This document shows, piece after piece, positions 1 through 8,100 of a stretch of 64,000 nucleotides of DNA (the first letter of the stretch is position 1; each line of letters starts with the position of its first letter). The notes under the pieces were generated by a model, which saw only the letters and a list, made by a program, of their open reading frames with translations, made no database searches and was not told where the DNA came from. Origin of the DNA: an uncultured Kiloniellaceae bacterium (GTDB lineage Bacteria > Pseudomonadota > Alphaproteobacteria > Kiloniellales > Kiloniellaceae). Both the position numbers and the translations under genes were made by a program. Location: NCBI GenBank assembly GCA_947493695.1, contig CANLSF010000009.1:1-64000 (forward strand), written 5' to 3'.

Positions 1-190
1 CGAACGCGTTATGCTCCGCAAACGCTGCCTCGGACCTGCCTCCGAATACGCATTTTAACTGAACGCGATACGCGCTATAAGCATGTCGCGTAAAATAGAA
101 TTCTCTGACCGATCCGAACGCGTTATGCTCCGCAAACGCTGCCTCGGACCTGCCTCCGAATACGCATTTTAACTGAACGCGATACGCGCT
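1..190. repeat. 76-bp direct repeat, two copies (1-76 and 115-190)
   Basis: Bases 1-76 recur without a mismatch at 115-190, separated by 38 bp of unrelated sequence (period 114). Each unit starts with CGAACGCGTTATGC and ends with GAACGCGATACGCGCT, and contains the perfect palindrome AACGCGTT. The first copy begins at the window edge, so the array may continue to the left. No coding frame is convincing here. The rest of the leader, 191-457, holds only the short stem GGGC-TAAAC-GCCC near 213 and the ribosome site of the next gene. With only two copies and no CRISPR-like unit length, it looks like an intergenic tandem duplication or the end of a minisatellite. Confidence 0.9.
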
Positions 191-457
191 AAACGCCGTG
201 CTTTTGGAAGTTGGGCTAAACGCCCCAGGGCTGCGGTCCTATCAACATCGTCGTGCTCCGGCTCTGTTAAGAACATCCTGTATAAACCAGAATAACCACC
301 AAAGGTTACGCCTTTATAGCATATCGGCAGCCTTTCGTCTAACCGACTGCTTATATGTGACCTTTTTTCCAGTAACTTCAAGATGATAACCCTGGCACCG
401 GCGTGCCGCCAATATGATGCCATACGGAGCTAAGGCTCCCCACGAGGAGATAAAACA

Positions 458-1057
458 TTGAAAATCATCGCAATTGGCGCCGAGGGCGATATCGGCCGCG
501 CGGCCTGCGGCGAATTGTCCGCCCGGCACGAGATCATCAAGGTGGGCCGCAACAGCGGTGATCTTCAGGTCGATATCGCCGACCGGGCCTCGATTGAAGC
601 GATGTACCGCAAGGTGGTTAAGGTCGATGCGGTGATTTCGACCACCGGCGAGGTTCATTTCGGTCCCTTGAGCGAATTCACCCATGACCAGTTCATGCTC
701 GGCCTGACCAACAAGGTCATGGGGCAGGTCAATCTGGTTCTGGTGGGTATGGATTACATCACGGACGGCGGGTCCTTTACCCTGACCAGCGGCGTTCTGG
801 ATCGGGACCCGATCCGGATGGGAACCGGCGCGGCGACGGCCAACGGCGCGATTGGCGGTTTCGTCACCGGCGCCGCCGTCGAGTTACCGCGCGGTCTGCG
901 GATCAACGTGGTCAGCCCGGGCCTTCTGGAGGTCTCGGAAGAACGTTACGGCAGCTTCTTTCCCGGCCAGGAAAGAGTCTCCTCCGCGCGCGTCGGCCGC
1001 GCCTACGCCAAGAGCGTCGAGGGGGTCGTGACCGGCCAGATCATTATCGTCGAGTAA
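458..1057 (+). CDS. Atypical short-chain dehydrogenase (Lin1944-like SDR)
   Basis: This 199-residue Rossmann-fold protein belongs to the SDR superfamily. The N-terminus (residues 2-20) has a GAEGDIGRA nucleotide-binding turn in place of the usual TGxxxGIG, and the C-terminus ends in the SDR-like GQIIIVE strand. Substrate and pathway are unknown. The catalytic serine region is present (TLTSGVLD, near residue 111), but the classical YxxxK pair is missing: the helix reads TGAATANGAIGGF. That resembles the short atypical SDRs of the Lin1944 type, so it may bind NAD(P) without standard dehydrogenase chemistry. The start is TTG at 458, chosen because GAGGAG lies 8 bases upstream. The next gene follows after 14 bases and is probably cotranscribed. 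Confidence 0.8.
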   Translation: MKIIAIGAEGDIGRAACGELSARHEIIKVGRNSGDLQVDIADRASIEAMYRKVVKVDAVISTTGEVHFGPLSEFTHDQFMLGLTNKVMGQVNLVLVGMDYITDGGSFTLTSGVLDRDPIRMGTGAATANGAIGGFVTGAAVELPRGLRINVVSPGLLEVSEERYGSFFPGQERVSSARVGRAYAKSVEGVVTGQIIIVE

Positions 1058-1071
1058 CAAGGAATACCTCA

Positions 1072-1611
1072 ATGGCAAAAAAATCCCAGACCTTGGGGTT
1101 TCAGGAAATTGCGAACCTTGAGCAGAGGCGCGCTAACCGCCGCTCGATTGGTGCCGTTGAGGCCACGTCCATTCTCAAGGGCAGCGATGAATGGCGTTTT
1201 TACTATACCGTCAAGGAAGTGGTTGAACGCAGCGAAGTCTGGTTCGTAAACAAGCCCGACGGAACCTTGATCGATTTTAGTATCGGCGATCGTTGGGTAA
1301 CACCATTCTGGCCTCACGAGGATATCGCGAGACTTGCCTGCAAGAAAATGGATATGCCGTGCGAGGTTAACCCAATGCCGCTAGATCATTGGATCGACGA
1401 GGAACTCAACAGAATTTGTCGTTCGGATAACGGCCTCATTGCTCTATGTCCTTCGGACGGCTATGCAAAACTGAAGACTGTGGACGAGGTTTTGTCCGTT
1501 CTGGCGCAGTATGCAAAAGATCCTCAAGCCTACTGGGATCAGCACTTCGCTGATGATGGCTTTTTTCTAACTCAAGAACTTGGCTTTAAGCCAAAGGGCC
1601 ATCTTGCTTAA
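1072..1611 (+). CDS. DUF2750 domain protein
   Basis: A soluble 179-residue protein of unknown function. Residues about 25-145 look like DUF2750: an EVWFV strand, an acidic turn, the RWVTPFWPHEDIAR block and a PMPLDHWIDEEL helix, followed by a hydrophobic VDEVLSVL segment. No catalytic residues, signal peptide or membrane segment are visible. An N-terminal extension of about 25 residues, rich in charged residues, precedes the domain. It starts with ATG 14 bases after the SDR stop, with AAGGAA upstream, so the two are probably one operon. Its 3' end converges on hutF with 38 bases between the stops. The family call is from remembered motif order and is moderately sure. Confidence 0.65.
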   Translation: MAKKSQTLGFQEIANLEQRRANRRSIGAVEATSILKGSDEWRFYYTVKEVVERSEVWFVNKPDGTLIDFSIGDRWVTPFWPHEDIARLACKKMDMPCEVNPMPLDHWIDEELNRICRSDNGLIALCPSDGYAKLKTVDEVLSVLAQYAKDPQAYWDQHFADDGFFLTQELGFKPKGHLA

Positions 1612-1649
1612 TCCGACGGTTCGGTTTGCCGCTTTGGAGAGAACACTGA

Positions 1650-3053
1650 CTAAAGCCCCAGCGCCCCGCGAAAACCCTGCAAGATCGCTTCTTCATCCTG
1701 GTGACGCCCCTCCAGCACCACCCAGCTTCCCCCGACCATGACGTCGCGGACCGGGTTGAGGTTCCCGGCAAACACCGCCGCGTCCAAAAGAAGATCGCCG
1801 CTCTTGCCGAGCAGGCAGGGCAGGTCCGGATCCAGGACGACCAAGTCGGCGCGGGACCCGGCGTCCAAGTGTCCTATCCTGCGGCCCATGGCCTGGGCTC
1901 CGCCGAAGAGTGCGTCGGAATAAAGCGCTGCCCCCACCGAATGCCCCTCGCCCGCCGGTCCCAGCAGGTTACGGCCCCGATGGATCAGGCGCTGGCCGTA
2001 TTCAAGCCAGCGCAGCTCTTCCACCGGACTGATCGAGATATGACTGTCCGAACCGATACCCCAGGCGCCGTCCTGGGCAAAGTAGTCACGCGCCGGGAAA
2101 AGGCCGTCGCCCAGGTTGGCCTCTGTTGTGGGACAAAGCCCGGCCACCGCACCGGAATTCGCCAGCCGCGCGGTTTCTTCAGTGGTCATATGGGTGGCGT
2201 GGATCAGGCACCAGTGGCAATCCACCACGAAGTTGTCGAAGAGCCAGTCAACCGGACGCCGGCCCGACCAGACCAGACAGTCCTCGACCTCCTTGACCTG
2301 TTCCGCAATGTGAATGTGGATCGGCGCGTGCCTGTCGAAGCTTTTCAGTCCAGCAACGGTTGTCTTCAGCGTTTCCGGGGTGACGGCCCGCAGGGAATGG
2401 GGCGCGATGCCGATCTGTGCCTGTGGATCACTCGCCGAGTCCTGGAACAGGATGTCCAGCAGCTTGAGAAAACGGTCCGGGTCATTGAGAAAACGCCGCT
2501 GCCCCTCGCCCGCAGCCTGACCGCCGAAGCCGCCGTAACCGTAGAGCACCGGCAGGTGCGTGATACCGATCCCGGTATGCTTCGCCGCCGCCATCACCCG
2601 GCGTGACATCTCGGCGAGATCCGCGTAGGGCTGGCCATCGGGCCCGTGATGCAGGTAGTGGAATTCCCCCACCGCCGTATAGCCCGATTTCAGCATCTCG
2701 ACATAGAGCTGCGCGGCAATGGCCTGGGCCTGTTCCGGCGTCAGCCGTCCGACAAAGTCGTACATCACCTGACGCCAGGTCCAGAAGGAATCGTCGCTCG
2801 GCCCGCTGCGTTCGGCCAGTCCCGCCATCGCGCGCTGGAAGGCATGGCTGTGCAGGTTCGGCATGCCCGGCACCACCGGTCCCTTGCAACGATGAGCACC
2901 TTCCGGGATCGCGGCCTCCATCACCCCGCGATGCACGCCGTCAATGTCGCCCTCACTGGAGAGATCGAAGAGGACGTGGTTGGCCCAGCCATCCGGCAGG
3001 AGTGCCGTGGGTGCAAAGACAGAAGTTGCATCTGAAAGGGGTGCTGAGGTCAT
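1650..3053 (-). CDS. hutF: Formimidoylglutamate deiminase
   Basis: HutF hydrolyses N-formimidoyl-L-glutamate to N-formyl-L-glutamate and ammonia, the four-step-plus branch of histidine degradation used by pseudomonads and many alphaproteobacteria. The 467-residue cytosolic protein is an amidohydrolase-superfamily TIM barrel of normal length. Metal and catalytic motifs are visible: PNLHSHAFQRAMAGL near residue 65, HIHIAEQ near 245, HATHMT near 285 and GSDSHISISP near 335. It is transcribed away from hutI, with about 160 bp between the two start codons containing a HutC-like palindrome. No hutH, hutU or hutC lies in the window, so the rest of the pathway must be elsewhere. Confidence 0.93.
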   Translation of the reverse strand: MTSAPLSDATSVFAPTALLPDGWANHVLFDLSSEGDIDGVHRGVMEAAIPEGAHRCKGPVVPGMPNLHSHAFQRAMAGLAERSGPSDDSFWTWRQVMYDFVGRLTPEQAQAIAAQLYVEMLKSGYTAVGEFHYLHHGPDGQPYADLAEMSRRVMAAAKHTGIGITHLPVLYGYGGFGGQAAGEGQRRFLNDPDRFLKLLDILFQDSASDPQAQIGIAPHSLRAVTPETLKTTVAGLKSFDRHAPIHIHIAEQVKEVEDCLVWSGRRPVDWLFDNFVVDCHWCLIHATHMTTEETARLANSGAVAGLCPTTEANLGDGLFPARDYFAQDGAWGIGSDSHISISPVEELRWLEYGQRLIHRGRNLLGPAGEGHSVGAALYSDALFGGAQAMGRRIGHLDAGSRADLVVLDPDLPCLLGKSGDLLLDAAVFAGNLNPVRDVMVGGSWVVLEGRHQDEEAILQGFRGALGL

Positions 3054-3130
3054 ATTTCAGGGAAGCGCCAAGTGGAAAGAAAAGATCTCCTTCCAGGATG
3101 CCATAATCAAGAAGACTCCGCGACTGCAAA

Positions 3131-3144
3131 GTTGTATATACAAC
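3131..3144. promoter_or_regulatory. HutC-like operator palindrome
   Basis: GTTGTATATACAAC is a perfect 14-bp palindrome in the hutF-hutI divergent intergenic region, 77 bp from the hutF start and 68 bp from the hutI start. Its TGTATATACA core matches the type of site bound by HutC, the urocanate-responsive GntR repressor of hut operons in Pseudomonas and relatives. One site could control both genes. The palindrome is seen directly; its assignment to HutC is inference, and no hutC gene is present here. Confidence 0.7.
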
Positions 3145-3212
3145 TCAATCTTACTGTTAAAATCTATGCCCGATGAGGGCAAAGACCGGCTGTGACGACA
3201 AGGACAAGAAAC

Positions 3213-4433
3213 ATGTGGGACCGACTCTGGATCAATGCCCGACTGGCCACCATGACGGCGGGAAGCCCCTACGGCGCGATAGAGGACGGGGCCATTGCCA
3301 GCCTGGACGGCAAGTTCGCGTGGGTGGGACCGCAGACCGGGCTGCCGGGTGCGCCTGCCGATCTGGCGCGGGAGGTCATTGACCTTGCGGGTCGCTGGGT
3401 CACGCCGGGCCTGATCGATTGCCACACCCACTTGGTCTACGGCGGAAACCGGGCGCGGGAATTCGAGCTACGTCTGGAGGGCGCGAGCTATGAGGAAATC
3501 GCGCGCGCGGGCGGCGGCATCCGCAACACGGTCAAGGCCACCCGCGAAGCCAGTGAGGCGGAGTTACTGGCGGGCGCCCTGCCCCGCCTGAAGAGCCTAC
3601 TGGCCGAAGGCGTGACCACGGTGGAAATCAAATCCGGCTACGGCCTGAATCTGGAGACCGAGCTCAAACAACTGCGCGTCGCGCGCAGCCTCGGCGCAGA
3701 TCTGCCGGTCACCATCTCCACCACCTTCCTGGGGGCGCACGCTCTGCCGCCGGAGTTCGAGGGCGACAGCGACGGCTATATCGACGCGGTCTGCGCCATG
3801 ATGCCCGAGGTCGCAGAATCAGGTCTGGCGGATGTGGTCGATGCCTTCTGCGAGAACATCGGCTTCTCATACGAGCAGACCAAACGCGTTTTCCAGGCGG
3901 CCCGCGACAACGGCCTGCCGGTCAAGCTGCACGCCGACCAGCTCTCGGACCTGGAGGGCGCAAAGCTGGCCGCGGATTTCGGTGCGCTCTCGGCGGATCA
4001 TCTGGAGTATACGTCTGACTCCGGTGCCCGGGCCATGGCCGCAGCAGGCACTGTTGCGGTCCTGCTGCCCGGCGCTTTCTACTTCCTGCGCGAGACCAAA
4101 CAGCCACCGCTTGAAGCCTTCCGCGAAGCCGGCGTCCCCGTCGCCATCGCCACCGACAGCAACCCAGGCTCCTCCCCCGCGACCTCGCTTTTACTCATGC
4201 TCAACATGGCCTGCACCCTCTTTCGCATGACGCCGGAAGAAGCCCTGCTAGGTGTGACGCGCCACGGGGCAAAAGCGCTCGGGTTGCAGAACAGCCGGGG
4301 GACGCTGGAGGTGGGTAAGGCCGCGGATCTATGTGTGTGGGAGATCGAGTCCCCGGCAGAGCTGGCTTACCGGATCGGGTTCAATCCGCTGGTGACCTCG
4401 GTGAAGGACGGGCGGGATTTGGAGATGGGGTGA
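3213..4433 (+). CDS. hutI: Imidazolonepropionase
   Basis: HutI opens the ring of 4-imidazolone-5-propionate to give formimidoylglutamate, the substrate of the divergently transcribed hutF product. It is a cytosolic metal-dependent amidohydrolase of about 406 residues, the normal size. Visible motifs are [17 protein letters not shown] (metal-binding HxH), [17 protein letters not shown] and [10 protein letters not shown] with the catalytic aspartate. I chose ATG 3213, which has AAGGAC 7 bases upstream; an in-frame GTG at 3192 would add seven residues but has a poorer ribosome site. The shared palindrome upstream suggests urocanate-controlled expression together with hutF. Confidence 0.93.
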   Translation: MWDRLWINARLATMTAGSPYGAIEDGAIASLDGKFAWVGPQTGLPGAPADLAREVIDLAGRWVTPGLIDCHTHLVYGGNRAREFELRLEGASYEEIARAGGGIRNTVKATREASEAELLAGALPRLKSLLAEGVTTVEIKSGYGLNLETELKQLRVARSLGADLPVTISTTFLGAHALPPEFEGDSDGYIDAVCAMMPEVAESGLADVVDAFCENIGFSYEQTKRVFQAARDNGLPVKLHADQLSDLEGAKLAADFGALSADHLEYTSDSGARAMAAAGTVAVLLPGAFYFLRETKQPPLEAFREAGVPVAIATDSNPGSSPATSLLLMLNMACTLFRMTPEEALLGVTRHGAKALGLQNSRGTLEVGKAADLCVWEIESPAELAYRIGFNPLVTSVKDGRDLEMG

Positions 4434-4482
4434 GTTGAGGAGAGGGGATGTCTAAGGATTTGCAAACTTCCCTGCAGTCGCG

Positions 4483-4974
4483 TTACGACGGCAGAGGCGG
4501 TTGCGATGCAGACCAGGTGCGGGCAAGCTCATCGTCAAGACCTCCCGACTGCGTATCCCACCATAGTGTCGAATGCTGAAGACCGGCAAACTCATGGATC
4601 AGTTGCGCCAACAAATTGATCTTGGAAGCTTCGGCTTCGATACAAAACTCCGACATCTCTCGGTAGCGAAGTTCTTGGTTGTTGTTGAAGCGGAACTGAA
4701 TGGCGCAGCTTCCCCGGCTATCTAGTGTGAAGGCTCGAAACCGGAAGTAAAACCCGAAACGATCCTCAGGATACTCCGACCCTATCTCCCATACAAAGAC
4801 GTCGGAGCTATGCCTGGGAAACACCGACAGCTCCCTCGCGGCCTGCCGAAGATCGTCAGCAACGCAATAGATCTCAAGAAAACCGGCCTGACGGCCGTTG
4901 CTCGCCTGGAAATCTAAATTCAGGTGGTAGGGTTCTTCATAGGGATGTCTGGTTATCTTAAGCAGTGTTTCCAT
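4483..4974 (-). CDS. Hypothetical protein, small acidic cytosolic
   Basis: An unrecognised 163-residue protein without signal peptide or membrane segment. It contains a FLEIYCVADDLRQAARELS block around residues 33-51, a VFVWEIGSE strand, a FYFRFRAFTLDSRG strand and an EFCIEAEASKINLLAQLI helix near 110-127, suggesting a compact beta-rich fold with a C-terminal helix. I have a faint memory of similar orphan proteins of polymorphic-toxin immunity size, but no toxin gene is adjacent, so I assign no function. It is convergent with hutI (50 bases between stops) and stands alone. Its ATG lacks a strong ribosome site, and its local GC is lower than that of the flanking hut genes. Confidence 0.6.
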   Translation of the reverse strand: METLLKITRHPYEEPYHLNLDFQASNGRQAGFLEIYCVADDLRQAARELSVFPRHSSDVFVWEIGSEYPEDRFGFYFRFRAFTLDSRGSCAIQFRFNNNQELRYREMSEFCIEAEASKINLLAQLIHEFAGLQHSTLWWDTQSGGLDDELARTWSASQPPLPS

Positions 4975-5208
4975 GGGAATTCGCTTTACTTGGAGATCAT
5001 GTGCTTTGATGGAAACTACGCTGGAATCAAATCGAGGTCGCGCAAATTCTCTTCAAAGGAGGCTTGGTTTTGTACTATTGGTAAGAGCGCTAAAAGGTCG
5101 GAGCGGATCACCTTATCAGACATGAGGTACCCCGCCCTGACCTCATTCATCTTCGCGGTTCTTTAACGCCGTCCCTCCAGTATCGGGCAAAAGATACAGG
5201 AGATCGAT

Positions 5209-5853
5209 ATGGGAACCTGGGCTTCAGGCAGTTTTGGCAACGATACAGCCATGGACTTCGTGGACGACCTGAAAGACTTCGCGGCTCTGCGCAGGACTCT
5301 GATAAAATTTGACAAAAATTCTGACGAATTAGACGCAGACGAAGCCTCGATTGCGCTGGCGGCCTGTGACCTGCTTGCGGCGGCAACCGGTCGTCCGCCT
5401 GCCGACCTGCCCGATGCGCCGGGTTTCGGGAAGCAAGAGGTTTCGGACGAGCTTCTGGGCACCGCCAAAGCGATCGTTCAGCGCGTCCGCGAAAACTCGG
5501 AGCTGGCCGAACTCTGGTCCGAGGAGGAAGAGGGTGATGCCGAATGGCAAGGGGAACTGGATGCCTTGCTGCAAAGGCTCACTCCCTCAGCGCCCTACGA
5601 AGTGCCTGCAAAGAAAGAGCCGTCCGAGGTGCCGGATGACTTTCTGGGGCATTGCTATCTTTGCAATGAGCCGGTCACCGAACGGGACGGCATAAATTTC
5701 GAGTTCACGATGCCGGCGGGCGGAACCCTGTCGATACATCCCCATCGCAGCTGCATCGAGAAATTGAGTCCCGGCCCGCACTGGAACAAGGACGGGTCGC
5801 CCAATGAGAAAACCAGGAAACGCCTGATGCAGGACATGGGGTTTGAGGCGTAA
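5209..5853 (+). CDS. DUF4259 protein with C-terminal Cys/His motif
   Basis: A 214-residue soluble protein. The start MGTWASGSFGNDTAMDFVDDL is typical of DUF4259, a small alpha-helical domain found alone in many bacteria; it covers roughly residues 1-110. A linker (about 125-145) is followed by a CYLCNEP knuckle and, about 30 residues later, an HPHRSCIEK motif, four to five Cys/His residues that could bind a zinc ion. DUF4259 proteins are usually 130-150 residues, so the tail is an extra module. Function is unknown. ATG 5209 has GGAG about 10 bases upstream. It forms a single-gene unit between a divergent hypothetical gene and an SDR. Confidence 0.7.
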   Translation: MGTWASGSFGNDTAMDFVDDLKDFAALRRTLIKFDKNSDELDADEASIALAACDLLAAATGRPPADLPDAPGFGKQEVSDELLGTAKAIVQRVRENSELAELWSEEEEGDAEWQGELDALLQRLTPSAPYEVPAKKEPSEVPDDFLGHCYLCNEPVTERDGINFEFTMPAGGTLSIHPHRSCIEKLSPGPHWNKDGSPNEKTRKRLMQDMGFEA

Positions 5854-6183
5854 CGAAAGCCCCTTCAAGCCATAACTGCGTGCGGGCTCGGGCAGCAGCA
5901 CGTAAAGCTCCAGAATGCTATTCATACAGCAGAGGATGCGGTGACGGATCACCAGCTCTGCGCGATGCTTACATGGCATCCAGACCGCCAGGTCACGGCC
6001 TGAAGCCGGCCCGCTATACTCTGACAGCCTGAAAAGGCGACATCCCCCAACAAAAGAAGCGACCTTTAATGGAGAGGTGCTTGATGGAACTGCGCGGGAA
6101 CTGTAGCAATGCCTTCAAGCGCGCCGCGGTTAGGTAGCGTCGCCCAGCTGTCGAATCGATTCGTCAAAGATGAGGAAAGCAAA
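5854..6183. other. Intergenic region without supported gene
   Basis: About 330 bases between the DUF4259 gene and the SDR. Frames here (for example 5587-5979 on the minus strand) overlap the DUF4259 gene antisense and show no recognisable protein. An ATG at 6109 would extend the downstream SDR by 25 residues before the Rossmann start, but the extension has no conserved character and a better ribosome site lies at 6172-6180. I see no hairpin with a T tract. Confidence 0.5.
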
Positions 6184-6930
6184 ATGAAAAAAACAGCCTT
6201 GGTCACCGGCGCAGCACGGGGTATCGGATTGGAAACCACGAAGCTGCTCATTGAACAAGGCTGGCAGGTCGCGATGGTTGATCGGGATGGCGATGCGCTG
6301 TTCGAAGCTGCCACCGACTTGGATGAAGGACATGCGTTCCTCCACGACGTTTCTCTTCCCGATCAGGTCGCGGAAATGATCCAATCCGTCGGCGATAAAC
6401 TCGGGCGTATCGACGCGGTTGTAAACAACGCCGGGGTTGCCGATTTCGGTCCTATCGAAGAGACGGATTTTGCGCGCTGGCGGAGAGTCATGGCGACCAA
6501 CCTGGACGGCGTATTTCTGGTGAGCCAGGCCGCAATCCCCGCATTGCGTGAAACCCGCGGCGCGTTGGTCAACATTGCATCGATTTCGGGTTTGCGGGCC
6601 TCGACCCTGCGGGTCGCATACGGGACCTCCAAGGCTGCCGTGATCCAACTGACAAAACAGCAGGCCGCTGAACTGGGCGAGTACGGCATTCGTGCCAACT
6701 GCGTCTGTCCCGGTCCGGTCCGCACAAAGCTCGCGATGGCTGTCCATACACCTGAAATTATCGCCGCCTACCATGATGCAATCCCATTGAACCGCTATGG
6801 AAGCGAGCGTGAAATTGCCGAGGTGATCGCCTTCCTCTGCTCAGACAAGGCCAGCTACGTGACGGGTCAGGTAATCGCGTCCGATGGCGGGTTCGAAAGC
6901 ACGGGCGTAGGCTTGCCTGCGCTCCGTTAG
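6184..6930 (+). CDS. SDR family oxidoreductase (classical)
   Basis: A 248-residue classical short-chain dehydrogenase, cytosolic and NAD(P)-dependent. Motifs in order: TGAARGIG (cofactor turn, residues about 9-16), NNAG near 82, catalytic SISG serine near 135, and the YGTSK catalytic pair near 150, then the PGPV loop and a C-terminal DGGF motif. Length and motifs match FabG-like reductases, but the substrate cannot be told; the gene is alone. ATG 6184 is chosen because GAGGAAAGC lies just upstream and the cofactor turn sits at the usual distance from it. Confidence 0.85.
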   Translation: MKKTALVTGAARGIGLETTKLLIEQGWQVAMVDRDGDALFEAATDLDEGHAFLHDVSLPDQVAEMIQSVGDKLGRIDAVVNNAGVADFGPIEETDFARWRRVMATNLDGVFLVSQAAIPALRETRGALVNIASISGLRASTLRVAYGTSKAAVIQLTKQQAAELGEYGIRANCVCPGPVRTKLAMAVHTPEIIAAYHDAIPLNRYGSEREIAEVIAFLCSDKASYVTGQVIASDGGFESTGVGLPALR

Positions 6931-7013
6931 ATCGGGGTCTTACAGCGGCCCGGGGTCAATCAGCGTCCAGGAGGCCCTTGACGGCGAGTGCGGTCATATT
7001 CAGCTCCACCTCA

Positions 7014-7994
7014 CTAGCCTCCGGACATCCGCTTGCGCCGTTCCTTCATCTGCTCACTCGCGCTGTTGGTTCCATCATGGAAAGAACCGAAAAATCTGTC
7101 CCAGGGGATTTCAAGCGAGCCGTAATTACAGTCGAAATAGCGGTGATGCAGTTGGTGATGAAAGGTCCCCAGCGCCACTCGCTTTTTGTCCTTGATCACC
7201 AAACCCTCAAACCCCGTATGGGTCGTGGCGGCCGTCAGTGCGTAGTACTGCAAATGATACAGGATGTGCACGGGATGTGCCGCGACGATCCAATGGATCA
7301 AAACAGAGCCCAGAAAAATCAGATGCTCCAAGGGGTGCATCGACATCCCGGACCAGGGCCCGACATTGATATTGCGGTGGTGCAGCGCGTGCACGTGCTT
7401 GTACAGGAAGGGGACGTGCAAAAAGCGGTGGATCCAGTAGAAGTAAAAACTCTCCCACAGGGGAATCAGCAGAAACATCGCGACGAACCAGACCGGATGC
7501 GCGGCCCAGGTCAGCATCGGTGCATAGCCGTTGGCCAGAGCCCAAAACATCAGGACCTCATAAGCGGTCCAGACGGTGACGCCACTGACCAGCGTCCAGA
7601 ATATGTTGTCCCTTGTTTGCCCGCCCAAGGTGAACTGTCGGCCCTTTTTCTTCAGCGGACGCTGATCGAAACGCAGCTGCTGGCCCTGCTTGGTGAAGCT
7701 GTAAAAATAGAGATGTAACCCGCCCGCCACCACAGACATCAGGATGACATTGCGGATGTACATCTCGGCGATCCAGCCGAATGCGAAGCTCCTGGTTTCC
7801 TCCAAAGGCGGTTGGAACCAATAAAACGACAGAAACGCAATACCGACGATGATCAGCTTTTCGGTGATCGGGAACCAGGAACTCCAGACCCAGGCCAGCA
7901 CGTCCAGCGGACGCAACGGCCAACTGAACAACGGGGAGACCTTGATCGGCACGGCAGGAACATGGTTCCAGCCTTTAAGGGATGCGTCGTCCAT
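7014..7994 (-). CDS. Sterol desaturase / fatty acid hydroxylase family membrane protein
   Basis: A polytopic inner-membrane di-iron oxygenase of the fatty-acid hydroxylase superfamily, about 326 residues. The eight-histidine cluster is clear: HRFLH, HALHH followed by HPLEH, and HHQLHH near the C-terminus, with hydrophobic segments between. Substrate (sterol, carotenoid, sphingolipid-like or ornithine lipid) cannot be told from sequence. The longest frame starts with TTG at 8030, but ATG 7994 is preceded by GAGAAGG at good spacing. It is divergent from the LysR gene at 8101, with an LTTR-like inverted repeat between them, so that regulator probably controls it. Confidence 0.85.
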   Translation of the reverse strand: MDDASLKGWNHVPAVPIKVSPLFSWPLRPLDVLAWVWSSWFPITEKLIIVGIAFLSFYWFQPPLEETRSFAFGWIAEMYIRNVILMSVVAGGLHLYFYSFTKQGQQLRFDQRPLKKKGRQFTLGGQTRDNIFWTLVSGVTVWTAYEVLMFWALANGYAPMLTWAAHPVWFVAMFLLIPLWESFYFYWIHRFLHVPFLYKHVHALHHRNINVGPWSGMSMHPLEHLIFLGSVLIHWIVAAHPVHILYHLQYYALTAATTHTGFEGLVIKDKKRVALGTFHHQLHHRYFDCNYGSLEIPWDRFFGSFHDGTNSASEQMKERRKRMSGG

Positions 7995-8061
7995 CTGCTG
8001 GGCCTTCTCGATTGGTGTTATCCACTCCAATTTGACAGACTGACATTCATATGAAAAACAG

Positions 8062-8080
8062 TGTTATTATTACAATAACA
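8062..8080. promoter_or_regulatory. Inverted repeat in divergent promoter (likely LysR site)
   Basis: TGTTATT (8062-8068) and AATAACA (8074-8080) form a perfect 7-bp inverted repeat with a 5-bp spacer, AT-rich, 20 bp before the LysR start. This is the size and placement of a LysR-type autoregulatory site shared with the divergent hydroxylase gene. The repeat is seen directly; the binding protein is inferred. Confidence 0.6.
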
Positions 8081-8100
8081 TCGAAATTTCCGAGTTAGAT

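Noticed and set aside
1-190. CRISPR array
   Set aside because: Repeat unit of 76 bp and only one spacer do not fit CRISPR dimensions, and no cas gene is in the window.
1701-2606. Long plus-strand frame opposite hutF
   Set aside because: It is antisense to a clear hutF gene and its product has no recognisable motif; it arises from GC-rich codon bias.
4483-4974. Toxin-immunity assignment for the small hypothetical protein
   Set aside because: No toxin, secretion gene or repeat is adjacent; similarity is only a vague impression.
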